5,023 nt of DNA, taken from NCBI GenBank assembly GCA_014381165.1, contig JACMIM010000812.1:1-5023 (forward strand). The letters are read 5' to 3'. The notes under the pieces are model-generated. The model was not told the origin of the DNA, ran no database searches, and saw only the letters and a program-made list of their open reading frames with translations. The translations under genes were made by a program, and so were the position numbers. Positions 1 to 4,984 of this stretch are shown piece after piece. The number at the start of each line of letters is the position of its first letter. Position 1 is the first letter of the stretch. This DNA is from Roseiflexaceae bacterium. Lineage in GTDB: Bacteria; Chloroflexota; Chloroflexia; Chloroflexales; Roseiflexaceae.

Positions 1-558
1 GCGAATGGGCGGCGGCGGGGCGGCGGGGCGATCAGTCCTTACCTCGTCGGCCTCTTCGTCGGCCTCGCGCCCGACCGCACCATCGCCGCCGGGCCGGTGG
101 CGCAGCACGATGCCGCGCAGTGGCGCGGTGGCCCTGAGCGCTGGAATAAGCCATTCGAGCAGCTCGGCGGTACCGTTCATGTAGGTCGCCACTACGGCAT
201 ATTCGCCATAGATATCCACAGTGATGCCTGGCAGACTGTCGCCCTCGCCGAACAGCCAGCGGTACGCTGTGGTAGTGCCGGCGCGCAAGGGGGCGCGCAG
301 ATCCCAGGCTTGGCGCACCCGCTCGCGAACAAGCGCCGCGTCTGGCTGCTGCTGGCCAAAGACACGCACCGCAATCGGCCCCTCGGAATCCCATAGGCCG
401 TAACCACTCCAGCCGCCACAGCGTAGTTTAACCCAGGCTCCTGCGGGAAGGCGCACGCTGGGCGTGTGATTGCGATACACCCATGGGTGGCCTTGCGCAA
501 GCTGCTCCTTCAGTTGGTTGGGCAACGATAGTTCTGGTAACTTGGTCGTGTTCGTCAT
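1..558 (-). CDS. RlmI-like class I SAM-dependent rRNA methyltransferase, N-terminal part (runs off the left edge)
   Basis: An open frame of 186 codons reads leftward from the ATG at 558-556 to the window edge with no stop; the C-terminal part lies outside. Residues 23-27 (GHPWV) and the following beta-rich stretch to about residue 68, ending IAVRVFG, match the PUA domain of the RlmI family. Residues 104-115 (GEGDSLPGITVD) followed by YGEYAVV match the conserved linker segment before the methyltransferase fold ('GEGDxLPGLxVDxYG'). Family members methylate cytosine C5 of 23S rRNA (C1962 in E. coli) using S-adenosylmethionine. The SAM-binding and catalytic cysteine motifs would be beyond the edge, so activity cannot be judged. 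Residues 163-186 are acidic, then proline-rich (PPPP), probably a variable loop before the catalytic domain. There is no Shine-Dalgarno before the ATG; a possible -10 sits so close that the mRNA may be leaderless. Family assignment is firm; the exact target base is inferred. Confidence 0.85.
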   Translation of the reverse strand, partial: MTNTTKLPELSLPNQLKEQLAQGHPWVYRNHTPSVRLPAGAWVKLRCGGWSGYGLWDSEGPIAVRVFGQQQPDAALVRERVRQAWDLRAPLRAGTTTAYRWLFGEGDSLPGITVDIYGEYAVVATYMNGTAELLEWLIPALRATAPLRGIVLRHRPGGDGAVGREADEEADEVRTDRPAAPPPPIR

Positions 559-564
559 GATAGT

Positions 565-570
565 ATTGTA
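565..570 (-). promoter_or_regulatory. Possible -10 box of the RlmI-like gene (leaderless transcript)
   Basis: On the minus strand TACAAT (570 to 565) lies six bases before the A of the ATG at 558, so transcription would start at or next to the start codon. No convincing -35 is seen at 16-19 nt spacing and no Shine-Dalgarno precedes the ATG, which fits a leaderless message. Promoter assignment from a -10 alone is tentative. Confidence 0.4.
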
Positions 571-658
571 CCGCTTTTGTGTGGTGGCAGCGTTGTACTA
601 CAGTGGGTAAGCAGCCTTTAGGCGTTTGTAGAAAGCTGATAGCCTGCTAGCGGTTTTC

Positions 659-667
659 TGTTACAAT
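659..667 (+). promoter_or_regulatory. Extended -10 promoter for the DUF4397 gene
   Basis: TGTTACAAT is a full extended -10 (TGn followed by TACAAT, one mismatch from TATAAT). No good -35 is visible, which extended -10 promoters can do without. The expected start is near 674, giving an untranslated leader of roughly 138 nt before the TTG at 812. The start would fall inside a small inverted repeat at 671-686. Confidence 0.5.
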
Positions 668-670
668 GGC

Positions 671-686
671 CGTATGCAGCCATACG
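671..686. repeat. Small inverted repeat at the predicted transcription start
   Basis: CGTATG and CATACG are perfect reverse complements separated by a 4-nt loop (CAGC). Lying just after the extended -10 at 659-667, the repeat could be an operator or a 5' mRNA stem. A 6-bp arm is short enough to arise by chance, so function is uncertain. Confidence 0.35.
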
Positions 687-799
687 TAAGGTATTGTTGC
701 GCAATGCGTGGTACACCTAAAGCGCGTTGCACAGTGTAACAAGCCGCAGTGTTGCGGGCCAGCACTTCTGCCGCGCTGTGGGTTGTCCTTGAATGTATT

Positions 800-807
800 A
801 GGAGGGG
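800..807 (+). promoter_or_regulatory. Ribosome binding site that fixes the TTG start at 812
   Basis: AGGAGGGG is a near-perfect Shine-Dalgarno. Its AGGAGG core ends 6 nt before the in-frame TTG at 812-814, against 18 nt before the in-frame ATG at 824. The upstream in-frame GTG at 749 has no such site and would put a non-signal-like extension in front of the hydrophobic segment. Confidence 0.75.
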
Positions 808-811
808 AACC

Positions 812-2182
812 TTGAAGCTACGAATGCTCGGTATTTTGGGCGTGCTTGCACTACTTTTCAGCTTCCTTTCTGTCTCCGCTACGTCGGCCAATTCCTCGAT
901 TACCGTTAACCCCAGCGCCAGCGCCCGTGTTCGGATCGCCCATGCATCACCAGATGCGCCGCCGGTCGATGTGTATCTGAATGGTGTCAAGAAGCTGGCA
1001 GGTGTGCCGTTCTTCACGGCCAGTGAGTATCTGTACGTACCCTCGGGCACCGTACTGGTGCAGGTGGCCGCCGCCGGCACGCCAGTCTCGTCGTCGGTGA
1101 TCTCGACCAGCATCACGCTGCTACCGGATACATCGTATACGGTTGCTGCGGTTGGCGAACTAGCTGCTGGCACAGGAACGCCGATTAGTGCTAGTGTGAT
1201 CACCGATGAGCCGATTGCGCCGGCAGCGAACAACGCTCGTGTGCGGGTGTATCACTTCTCGCCTGGTGCGCCGCCGGTCGGCGTTCGGATTGTGTCAGGG
1301 GCGACACTCGCGTCTAGCGTGACGTACCCCGCTGCGAGTTCGGCGGTGGATGCGCTTGCAGGTACATATACTTTGGAGGTATTTGTCGCCGCCGCACCAA
1401 CGACCATTGTGTCAACCCTGACTAATGTTCAATTTGAGGCCGGCAAGCTGTATGACTTGTTCGCGGTTGGTAAGCTTGCCACTGGCTCGCCGGGCGGCTC
1501 GCCAGGCGATGAGGCATTCCGCATCGAGACAGTTGTGACCGACGCGACGGCCAAGGTGCGCATCATTCACGCTGCGCCGAGCGCGCCTTCGGTCGATGTG
1601 TATGTTGGTGATAACAAAGTGCTGACCAACGTGCCCTTCTTCACGGTCAGTGACTACCTGACGCTGCCAGCGGGCCAGTATCGTTTCCGCGTGACAGTGA
1701 CCGGCCAGCCGCTGAGCAGCGCAATTATCGACGATACGCAAGTGCTGAAGGTGGGCCAATTCTACACGATCACGGCGATTGCCCCGACGGGTTCGTCGAC
1801 CACGCCGGTCGAGGCGAAGATTTCGGTCGAGGATTTTTCGACGCCGACATCCGGCACGTCGCGGGTACGGGTCTATCACTTCTCGCCGGGCACGCCATCA
1901 GTGGGCGTGCGGGTCAAGGGTGGGCCAGTGCTGATCTCCAGCTTGAGCTTCCCAAACATCAGCGCCGACATCGAGATCGCAGCAGGCACGTATGACCTGG
2001 AAGTCTTCGCCACCAACAACCAGACCACGCTGGTGACGATCTCCGGTGTGCAGCTGCTGCCGGGCAAGATTCTCGACATCTTTGCCACCGGCCAGTTCCC
2101 CAATGTTGTGCTGGTCTCGAAGTATTACAGCCCCGGCGGATTGCCTGGCTTCCGACTGAGCCTGCCAGTGGTCAATACGTAG
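812..2182 (+). CDS. Secreted protein with four DUF4397 units in A-B-A-B order
   Basis: The product is 456 residues from the TTG start. Residues 1-26 form a signal peptide: n-region with Lys2 and Arg4, hydrophobic core about 6-21, likely cleavage after Ala23 or Ala26. The mature part holds four related beta-rich units. Unit A begins near residue 38 (RVRIAHASPDAPPVDVY) and again near 247 (KVRIIHAAPSAPSVDVY). Unit B begins near 142 (RVRVYHFSPGAPPVGVR) and again near 350 (RVRVYHFSPGTPSVGVR). Like units are about 208 residues apart, so an A-B pair was duplicated. The HASPDAPxVDVY motif is typical of DUF4397, a domain of unknown function common in exported bacterial proteins. No cysteine occurs in the mature chain, and there is no C-terminal membrane helix, LPXTG motif or lipobox, so it is probably released or loosely surface-bound. 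It is transcribed alone, divergent from the methyltransferase gene. Biological role is unknown; adhesion or an envelope role is only a guess. Confidence 0.88.
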   Translation: MKLRMLGILGVLALLFSFLSVSATSANSSITVNPSASARVRIAHASPDAPPVDVYLNGVKKLAGVPFFTASEYLYVPSGTVLVQVAAAGTPVSSSVISTSITLLPDTSYTVAAVGELAAGTGTPISASVITDEPIAPAANNARVRVYHFSPGAPPVGVRIVSGATLASSVTYPAASSAVDALAGTYTLEVFVAAAPTTIVSTLTNVQFEAGKLYDLFAVGKLATGSPGGSPGDEAFRIETVVTDATAKVRIIHAAPSAPSVDVYVGDNKVLTNVPFFTVSDYLTLPAGQYRFRVTVTGQPLSSAIIDDTQVLKVGQFYTITAIAPTGSSTTPVEAKISVEDFSTPTSGTSRVRVYHFSPGTPSVGVRVKGGPVLISSLSFPNISADIEIAAGTYDLEVFATNNQTTLVTISGVQLLPGKILDIFATGQFPNVVLVSKYYSPGGLPGFRLSLPVVNT

Positions 2183-2207
2183 ACCTAGCGCATCTATCGC
2201 TGCCACA

Positions 2208-2257
2208 AAGATAGGGGTAGCGGCGGAGTTCCAAGATAGGGGTAGGGGCGGGTTTCA
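2208..2257. repeat. Imperfect 25-bp tandem repeat
   Basis: Two adjacent 25-nt units (2208-2232 and 2233-2257), both opening with AAGATAGGGGTAG, match at 21 of 25 positions. The second unit also forms most of the left arm and the centre of the inverted repeat at 2239-2273. It lies just after the DUF4397 stop codon. Confidence 0.7.
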
Positions 2258-2273
2258 AACCCGCCCCTACCCT
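2239..2273. terminator. Strong inverted repeat between convergent genes, possible bidirectional terminator
   Basis: The sequence is symmetrical about C2256: 16 consecutive Watson-Crick pairs from 2255/2257 to 2240/2272, plus a G-T pair at 2239/2273. The stem core is GGGTAGGGGCGGGTTT. It occupies the short gap between two convergent genes (stops at 2182 on plus and 2276 on minus), where a two-way terminator is expected. There is no T-run on either strand, so it is not a classical intrinsic terminator; it may instead be a dispersed palindromic repeat that blocks RNA polymerase or protects 3' ends. Confidence 0.55.
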
Positions 2274-2275
2274 TG

Positions 2276-3262
2276 CTACCAATAATGCACAAGCGGCGCG
2301 TCGGCCATGCTGGCTAGGCCAGGCACGGCGTGGGCGACGCTAGCCACCGCGTTGATCACCATCGCGGCGGTCGCGATATCACCATGGAGGCCGCCTTCGA
2401 TCGTCAGTTTGATCGGCGGGTTGCCATCGATTTCGATCGTGTCCTGCGGGTTAGGAGCGCCGACGTACATGCGTAGTTCAAGGCGCAGCAGCTCTTTGCC
2501 CGCACGCAGGCCGCTGGCGATCTGTCGCACGCCGGCCACTTGGCCAGGCAGCACATGGGCGAATTCGGTGACAATCTCGCGCTCGGCGATGATCGCCTCG
2601 ATCTGATCGTCCGTGCGGTCGAGTTGCCAGCCAAGCGAGGTCGCCAACATGTGTAGCGATTCGGGCAGGCCGACGTGGCGCACTGTACCGGCCGCGACCT
2701 GAGCGGCAAACGCTGCGGGCGAAAGGCCTGCGCCGACCTTCTTTTGCAGCGGCCCACGGCGGCGGGCGGCGTCGACAATGCGCAGCACCCGCACAGCTTC
2801 GACCGAGGCGCAGGGCGCGGTCAGCATCAGCGGGAGCGCGTCCATGGCGTAGCCGGGATTAACGCCGGTGCCCAGAATAGTCACGCCGGCGCGGCGGGCG
2901 GCGGTATCCAGTTCAGCTGCGAGCTGCGGCTGCGTTGTCCACGGGTAGGACAACTCCTCGCAGGTCGAGACGATATCTGCGCCGAGCGCCATGATTTCGG
3001 TGAGCTGGCCGCTCACGCGGGCGAGCGCCGAGCCGGTCGCGTGGAGCACGACATCGGCATTGGCAGTGGCAAGCGCACTGATCCGCTCGCTGACCAGAAC
3101 GCCAAGCGGTGGGCCGCCAAGCACCTCGCCGAGATCGCGCCCGACTTTGGCGGGGTCGAGATCGACCGCACCAACTACTGTAATGCTGGGGCGGGAAAGC
3201 GCAAGGCGCGCAATGCCCTGGCCAATCGGGCCTAGCCCGTAGCAGATGACTCGTGTTGCCAT
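2276..3262 (-). CDS. COG3804 / 2,4-diaminopentanoate dehydrogenase-like NAD(P)-dependent oxidoreductase
   Basis: The product is 328 residues, the usual size of this family. Residues 4-20 contain the dinucleotide-binding loop GLGPIG of a Rossmann fold. They are followed by VGAVDLDPAKVGRDLGEV, typical of the DapB-like N-terminal domain as found in diaminopentanoate dehydrogenase. Later come the family signatures STCEELSYPW and GTGVNPGYAMDALP, and a C-terminal segment with GDIATAAMVINAV and PGLASM. Known relatives act on amino acids or diamino acids (2,4-diaminopentanoate in ornithine fermentation) or are uncharacterised; true dihydrodipicolinate reductases are shorter. No ornithine-pathway genes lie nearby, so the substrate is not known. 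The ATG at 3262 is chosen because AAAGGAG (3274-3268) lies 5 nt upstream and a near-consensus promoter sits just before it; the longer reading to 3367 would start upstream of that promoter, inside repeats. Monocistronic as far as visible. The family is secure, the substrate is not. Confidence 0.9.
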   Translation of the reverse strand: MATRVICYGLGPIGQGIARLALSRPSITVVGAVDLDPAKVGRDLGEVLGGPPLGVLVSERISALATANADVVLHATGSALARVSGQLTEIMALGADIVSTCEELSYPWTTQPQLAAELDTAARRAGVTILGTGVNPGYAMDALPLMLTAPCASVEAVRVLRIVDAARRRGPLQKKVGAGLSPAAFAAQVAAGTVRHVGLPESLHMLATSLGWQLDRTDDQIEAIIAEREIVTEFAHVLPGQVAGVRQIASGLRAGKELLRLELRMYVGAPNPQDTIEIDGNPPIKLTIEGGLHGDIATAAMVINAVASVAHAVPGLASMADAPLVHYW

Positions 3263-3267
3263 ACGCG

Positions 3268-3274
3268 CTCCTTT
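3268..3274 (-). promoter_or_regulatory. Ribosome binding site of the COG3804 dehydrogenase
   Basis: On the minus strand AAAGGAG ends 5 nt before the ATG at 3262. It decides this start over upstream in-frame codons, which would add 35 residues unlike the family. Confidence 0.75.
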
Positions 3275-3296
3275 GTCGTTGCCAAAAGGCCATGTT

Positions 3297-3325
3297 ATAA
3301 TAGCGTGCCGCGTAGAACGTGTCAA
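3297..3325 (-). promoter_or_regulatory. Near-consensus sigma70-type promoter of the COG3804 dehydrogenase
   Basis: Reading leftward, a perfect -35 TTGACA (3325 to 3320) is followed after exactly 17 nt by TATTAT (3302 to 3297), one mismatch from TATAAT. Transcription should begin near 3290, leaving a leader of about 28 nt that contains the Shine-Dalgarno. This is the clearest promoter in the window and predicts strong housekeeping expression. Confidence 0.75.
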
Positions 3326-3338
3326 AGCGTGCTGCGGT

Positions 3339-3525
3339 GTACACGTTTGCGCCACCACCACGGCCACCGGATGAATCCGGCGTCTGATACGCCAAAACGC
3401 GCTGAAGCGCGTTCCTGCGTTTCAGCCTGCGGTGGTTGGTATGGCGTACACGTTTGTGCCACCACCACGGCCACCGGATGAACCCGGCGGCTGATACGCA
3501 AAACGCGCTGAAGCGCGTTCCTGCG
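3339..3525. repeat. Two copies of an ~80-bp direct repeat
   Basis: Copies at 3339-3419 and 3446-3525 match apart from a few substitutions and one deleted base. Each opens with GTACACGTTTG, continues with GCCACCACCACGGCCACCGG, and ends with AACGCGCTGAAGCGCGTT followed by CCTGCG. Each contains small palindromes: CCGGAT-GA-ATCCGG in copy 1 (one arm base changed in copy 2), and AACGCGCT-GA-AGCGCGTT in both. The 26-nt spacer differs from the repeats. This is the bulk of the 356-nt non-coding region between the dehydrogenase promoter and the receiver-RodZ gene. Two copies only, with no open frame of its own; a dispersed palindromic element is the best description. Confidence 0.8.
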
Positions 3526-3553
3526 GTTCAACGCGCTTCAGCGCGTTTTGCGT
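3496..3553. repeat. 24-bp perfect inverted repeat (long hairpin)
   Basis: The left arm 3496-3519 and right arm 3530-3553 are perfect reverse complements separated by a 10-nt loop (CCTGCGGTTC). The outer end reads ACGCAAAACGCGC. The left arm is the end of direct-repeat copy 2; copy 1 lacks the right arm. The core closely resembles the hairpin at 4918-4960 after the next gene. There is no adjacent T-run, so it is a palindromic repeat rather than an ordinary terminator. Confidence 0.8.
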
Positions 3554-3571
3554 GGTAAGGGCGTACCTCAC

Positions 3572-3604
3572 GCGAAGCTTTACGTCATGCGAAGCTTTAC
3601 GTCA
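3572..3604. repeat. Tandem 16-bp repeat with 17-nt period just upstream of the receiver-RodZ gene
   Basis: GCGAAGCTTTACGTCA occurs perfectly at 3572-3587 and at 3589-3604, one base apart. It lies 15 nt before the ATG at 3619. Tandem sites in this position are often operators, and the TTTACG of the second copy is a weak -35 candidate, but no convincing -10 goes with it. Role inferred from position only. Confidence 0.6.
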
Positions 3605-3618
3605 CATCTGCGGTGGGT

Positions 3619-4836
3619 ATGTATGAATACGGAGCGATCCCGATCTTGGCTACTATTCTTGTTGTGAATGAAGATGCCGCGCTGCTGAATCACCTGAGCG
3701 ATCAGTTAAGCGAGGCCGGCTACGCAGTTGCGCGCACCACCAGCATCGAGGAAGCCGAGCTGCTTGGCAGCGAGCAACAGTTCGATCTGGCCTTTGTGGA
3801 TCCTGTTTCTGGCAATGAGGCTGGCTGGCAATTGATCACGGCGCTGGCCCAACTTATGCCTGTGATTGCGATCAGCGATCGCGGGCTAGAAGAAGATGTC
3901 GTGCGCGGCCTGGAGGCGGGTGCGGTTGACTACCTGCCGCGGCCCTACCGCAGCGGCGAACTGCTGGCGCGTTTGCGGGTTCACCTGCGGGCTGGCCCTG
4001 GTCTTTGGACGCCAGAGCCACCTCAGCTAATCGCGCCTGCCCAAGTTGACGAGCCAGCCCTGGTGATTGCGCCGCGCCCGGACGCGGCCCCGCACACGAG
4101 TTCAATCCTAACTGGCTCGGATCTGCTGGGCGAGAATCGCCCGCGCCGTTCGCGCGAGGAAGAGCCGGTGTTTATCACCTTTGGTGAGGAGCAGCGCCTG
4201 CTCAGCGAGCAAGAGCGTGCCACAGTTGAATTGAGCGCGGCGGAGTTGGAAGGGCTGCCGCTCGGCCAGCGCCTGCGCTCGGCCCGCCAGCGCCGCCGAA
4301 TCACGCTGGTGCAGGCCGAGCTGGATAGCAAGCTGCGCATGCACTACATCCAAGCGATCGAAGAAGAGAAGTTTGCGCTGCTGCCGCGCGGCGCGTTTGC
4401 CGAGGATGTGCTCAAGCGCTACGCCAGCTATGTGGGCGTCGACCCGCAACGGGCGCTGGATGAGTATCGCCGTTTGCACTTCAGCGCGCCGATCGAGCCG
4501 CCGCGCGACCTGGGCGGGCGTCCAGCGCCGCGCCATCTGCCGCGTTGGGTGGTGTCGCTTGCGGCGGTGGTGCTGGCACTGCTGATCGGCGGCGGCATTA
4601 TCGGCGTGGTCAACGCCTTCAACCCCACGCTGGCCCCAAACCTTGCGAACAGCGCACTGCTGGTGTTTGCCTCGCCTACGCCGCTGCCAACCAGCACGCC
4701 GCTGCCAACCAGTACGCCCCTACCAACCAACACGCCGACGCTCACGCCGACCACTCCGCCCACGCCTACAGCCACACCGCTGCCCTCGGCCACCCCCCCT
4801 GCCGAGGTCACGCCAGGACTGACGCCGACGCCGTAG
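3619..4836 (+). CDS. Receiver domain fused to a RodZ-like HTH, membrane helix and Pro/Thr-rich tail
   Basis: The product is 405 residues from the ATG at 3619. Residues 11-126 are a response-regulator receiver of OmpR style, ending VDYLPRPYRSGELLARLR. The phosphoacceptor is Asp61 (FVDP). The usual acidic pair is replaced by Asn17-Glu18 with Asp19 following, the Thr is Ser86, and the invariant Lys is Arg108 (PRPY). Residues 127-212 are a charged, probably disordered linker. Residues 213-287 (LGQRLRSARQRRRITL, then YIQAIEEEKFALLPRGAFAEDVLKRYASYVGVDP) are the HTH_25 domain found at the N terminus of RodZ, which in RodZ binds MreB. Residues 310-334 are a single membrane helix; 335-405 are an outer tail with TPLPTS repeats. 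No DNA-binding OmpR output domain, kinase gene or mreB is visible. The start is uncertain: GTG 3613 and TTG 3646 are in frame. The TTG has GGAG 11 nt upstream and gives MATILVV, a usual receiver start, while the ATG has no Shine-Dalgarno. Probably a membrane-bound shape or envelope regulator; that role is inferred. Confidence 0.87.
   Translation: MYEYGAIPILATILVVNEDAALLNHLSDQLSEAGYAVARTTSIEEAELLGSEQQFDLAFVDPVSGNEAGWQLITALAQLMPVIAISDRGLEEDVVRGLEAGAVDYLPRPYRSGELLARLRVHLRAGPGLWTPEPPQLIAPAQVDEPALVIAPRPDAAPHTSSILTGSDLLGENRPRRSREEEPVFITFGEEQRLLSEQERATVELSAAELEGLPLGQRLRSARQRRRITLVQAELDSKLRMHYIQAIEEEKFALLPRGAFAEDVLKRYASYVGVDPQRALDEYRRLHFSAPIEPPRDLGGRPAPRHLPRWVVSLAAVVLALLIGGGIIGVVNAFNPTLAPNLANSALLVFASPTPLPTSTPLPTSTPLPTNTPTLTPTTPPTPTATPLPSATPPAEVTPGLTPTP
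4678..4731 (+). repeat. 18-nt coding repeat for TPLPT(S/N) units
   Basis: Three in-frame 18-nt units at 4678, 4696 and 4714 encode TPLPTS, TPLPTS and TPLPTN, in the Pro/Thr-rich tail outside the membrane. Third-codon-position changes between units (AGC/AGT, CCG/CCC, CTG/CTA) show the repeat is not a very recent duplication. Confidence 0.75.
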
Positions 4837-4892
4837 ATGGGCAGGCCTGGTCGGGTGCGGCGTATGGTTTTGCGCGGCTGTTCCTGCTGGCG

Positions 4893-4984
4893 GGCTAGAA
4901 GCCCGCTGTTACAAATGCAAAACACGCTCAAGCGCGTTCAACGCGCTTGAGCGTGTTTTGGCTCCTAACAGTGGGCTTCTAGCC
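4893..4984. repeat. Nested ~92-nt hairpin element after the receiver-RodZ gene, possible terminator
   Basis: The inner stem is perfect: 21-nt arms 4918-4938 and 4940-4960 around C4939 (CAAAACACGCTCAAGCGCGTT on the left is 21 nt, key core AAGCGCGTT-C-AACGCGCTT). The outer stem pairs 4893-4911 with 4966-4984 at 18 of 19 positions, the odd one being a G-T pair. Small unpaired stretches (4912-4917 and 4961-4965) separate the stems. An alternative 7-bp hairpin forms at 4890-4906 (GCGGGCT-AGA-AGCCCGC). The inner core differs from the hairpin at 3496-3553 at only two of 20 arm positions. It starts 56 nt after the stop codon, so it may end transcription, though a typical T-run is missing. Confidence 0.75.

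Noticed and set aside
97..396. Plus-strand 99-codon frame
   Set aside because: Antisense to the RlmI-like frame, which is open over all 186 codons with PUA and linker motifs.
749..811. Upstream GTG start extending the DUF4397 protein by 21 residues
   Set aside because: The extension precedes the signal peptide, contains a Cys and no signal-like features, and the strong AGGAGGGG at 800-807 points to TTG 812.
661..1233. Minus-strand open frame of 190 codons opposite the DUF4397 gene
   Set aside because: It lies mostly antisense to a clear signal peptide and DUF4397 units, has no recognisable domain or Shine-Dalgarno, and is a shadow of GC-rich codon use.
2675..3235. Plus-strand open frame of 186 codons opposite the dehydrogenase
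   Set aside because: The opposite strand has all family motifs of a complete enzyme; this frame has no known domain.
3263..3367. N-terminal extension of the COG3804 dehydrogenase to 3367
   Set aside because: It covers the predicted promoter and runs into the direct repeat; family proteins begin at the Rossmann strand, and the ATG at 3262 has its own Shine-Dalgarno.
3339..3525. Possible CRISPR array
   Set aside because: Only two copies about 80 bp long with one 26-nt spacer and internal palindromes; no cas genes.
3322..3531. Minus-strand 69-codon frame in the repeat region
   Set aside because: It is made of the two copies of the direct repeat and encodes an internally repeated, non-protein-like sequence.
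4428..4931. Minus-strand 167-codon frame rich in Gly/Val
   Set aside because: Its Gly-Val repeats are the reverse complement of the Pro/Thr-coding tail of the receiver-RodZ gene.
4837..4950. Short plus-strand frame starting right after the receiver-RodZ stop (ATG at 4837)
   Set aside because: It is 37 codons, has no Shine-Dalgarno and runs into the hairpin element; no sign of coding.
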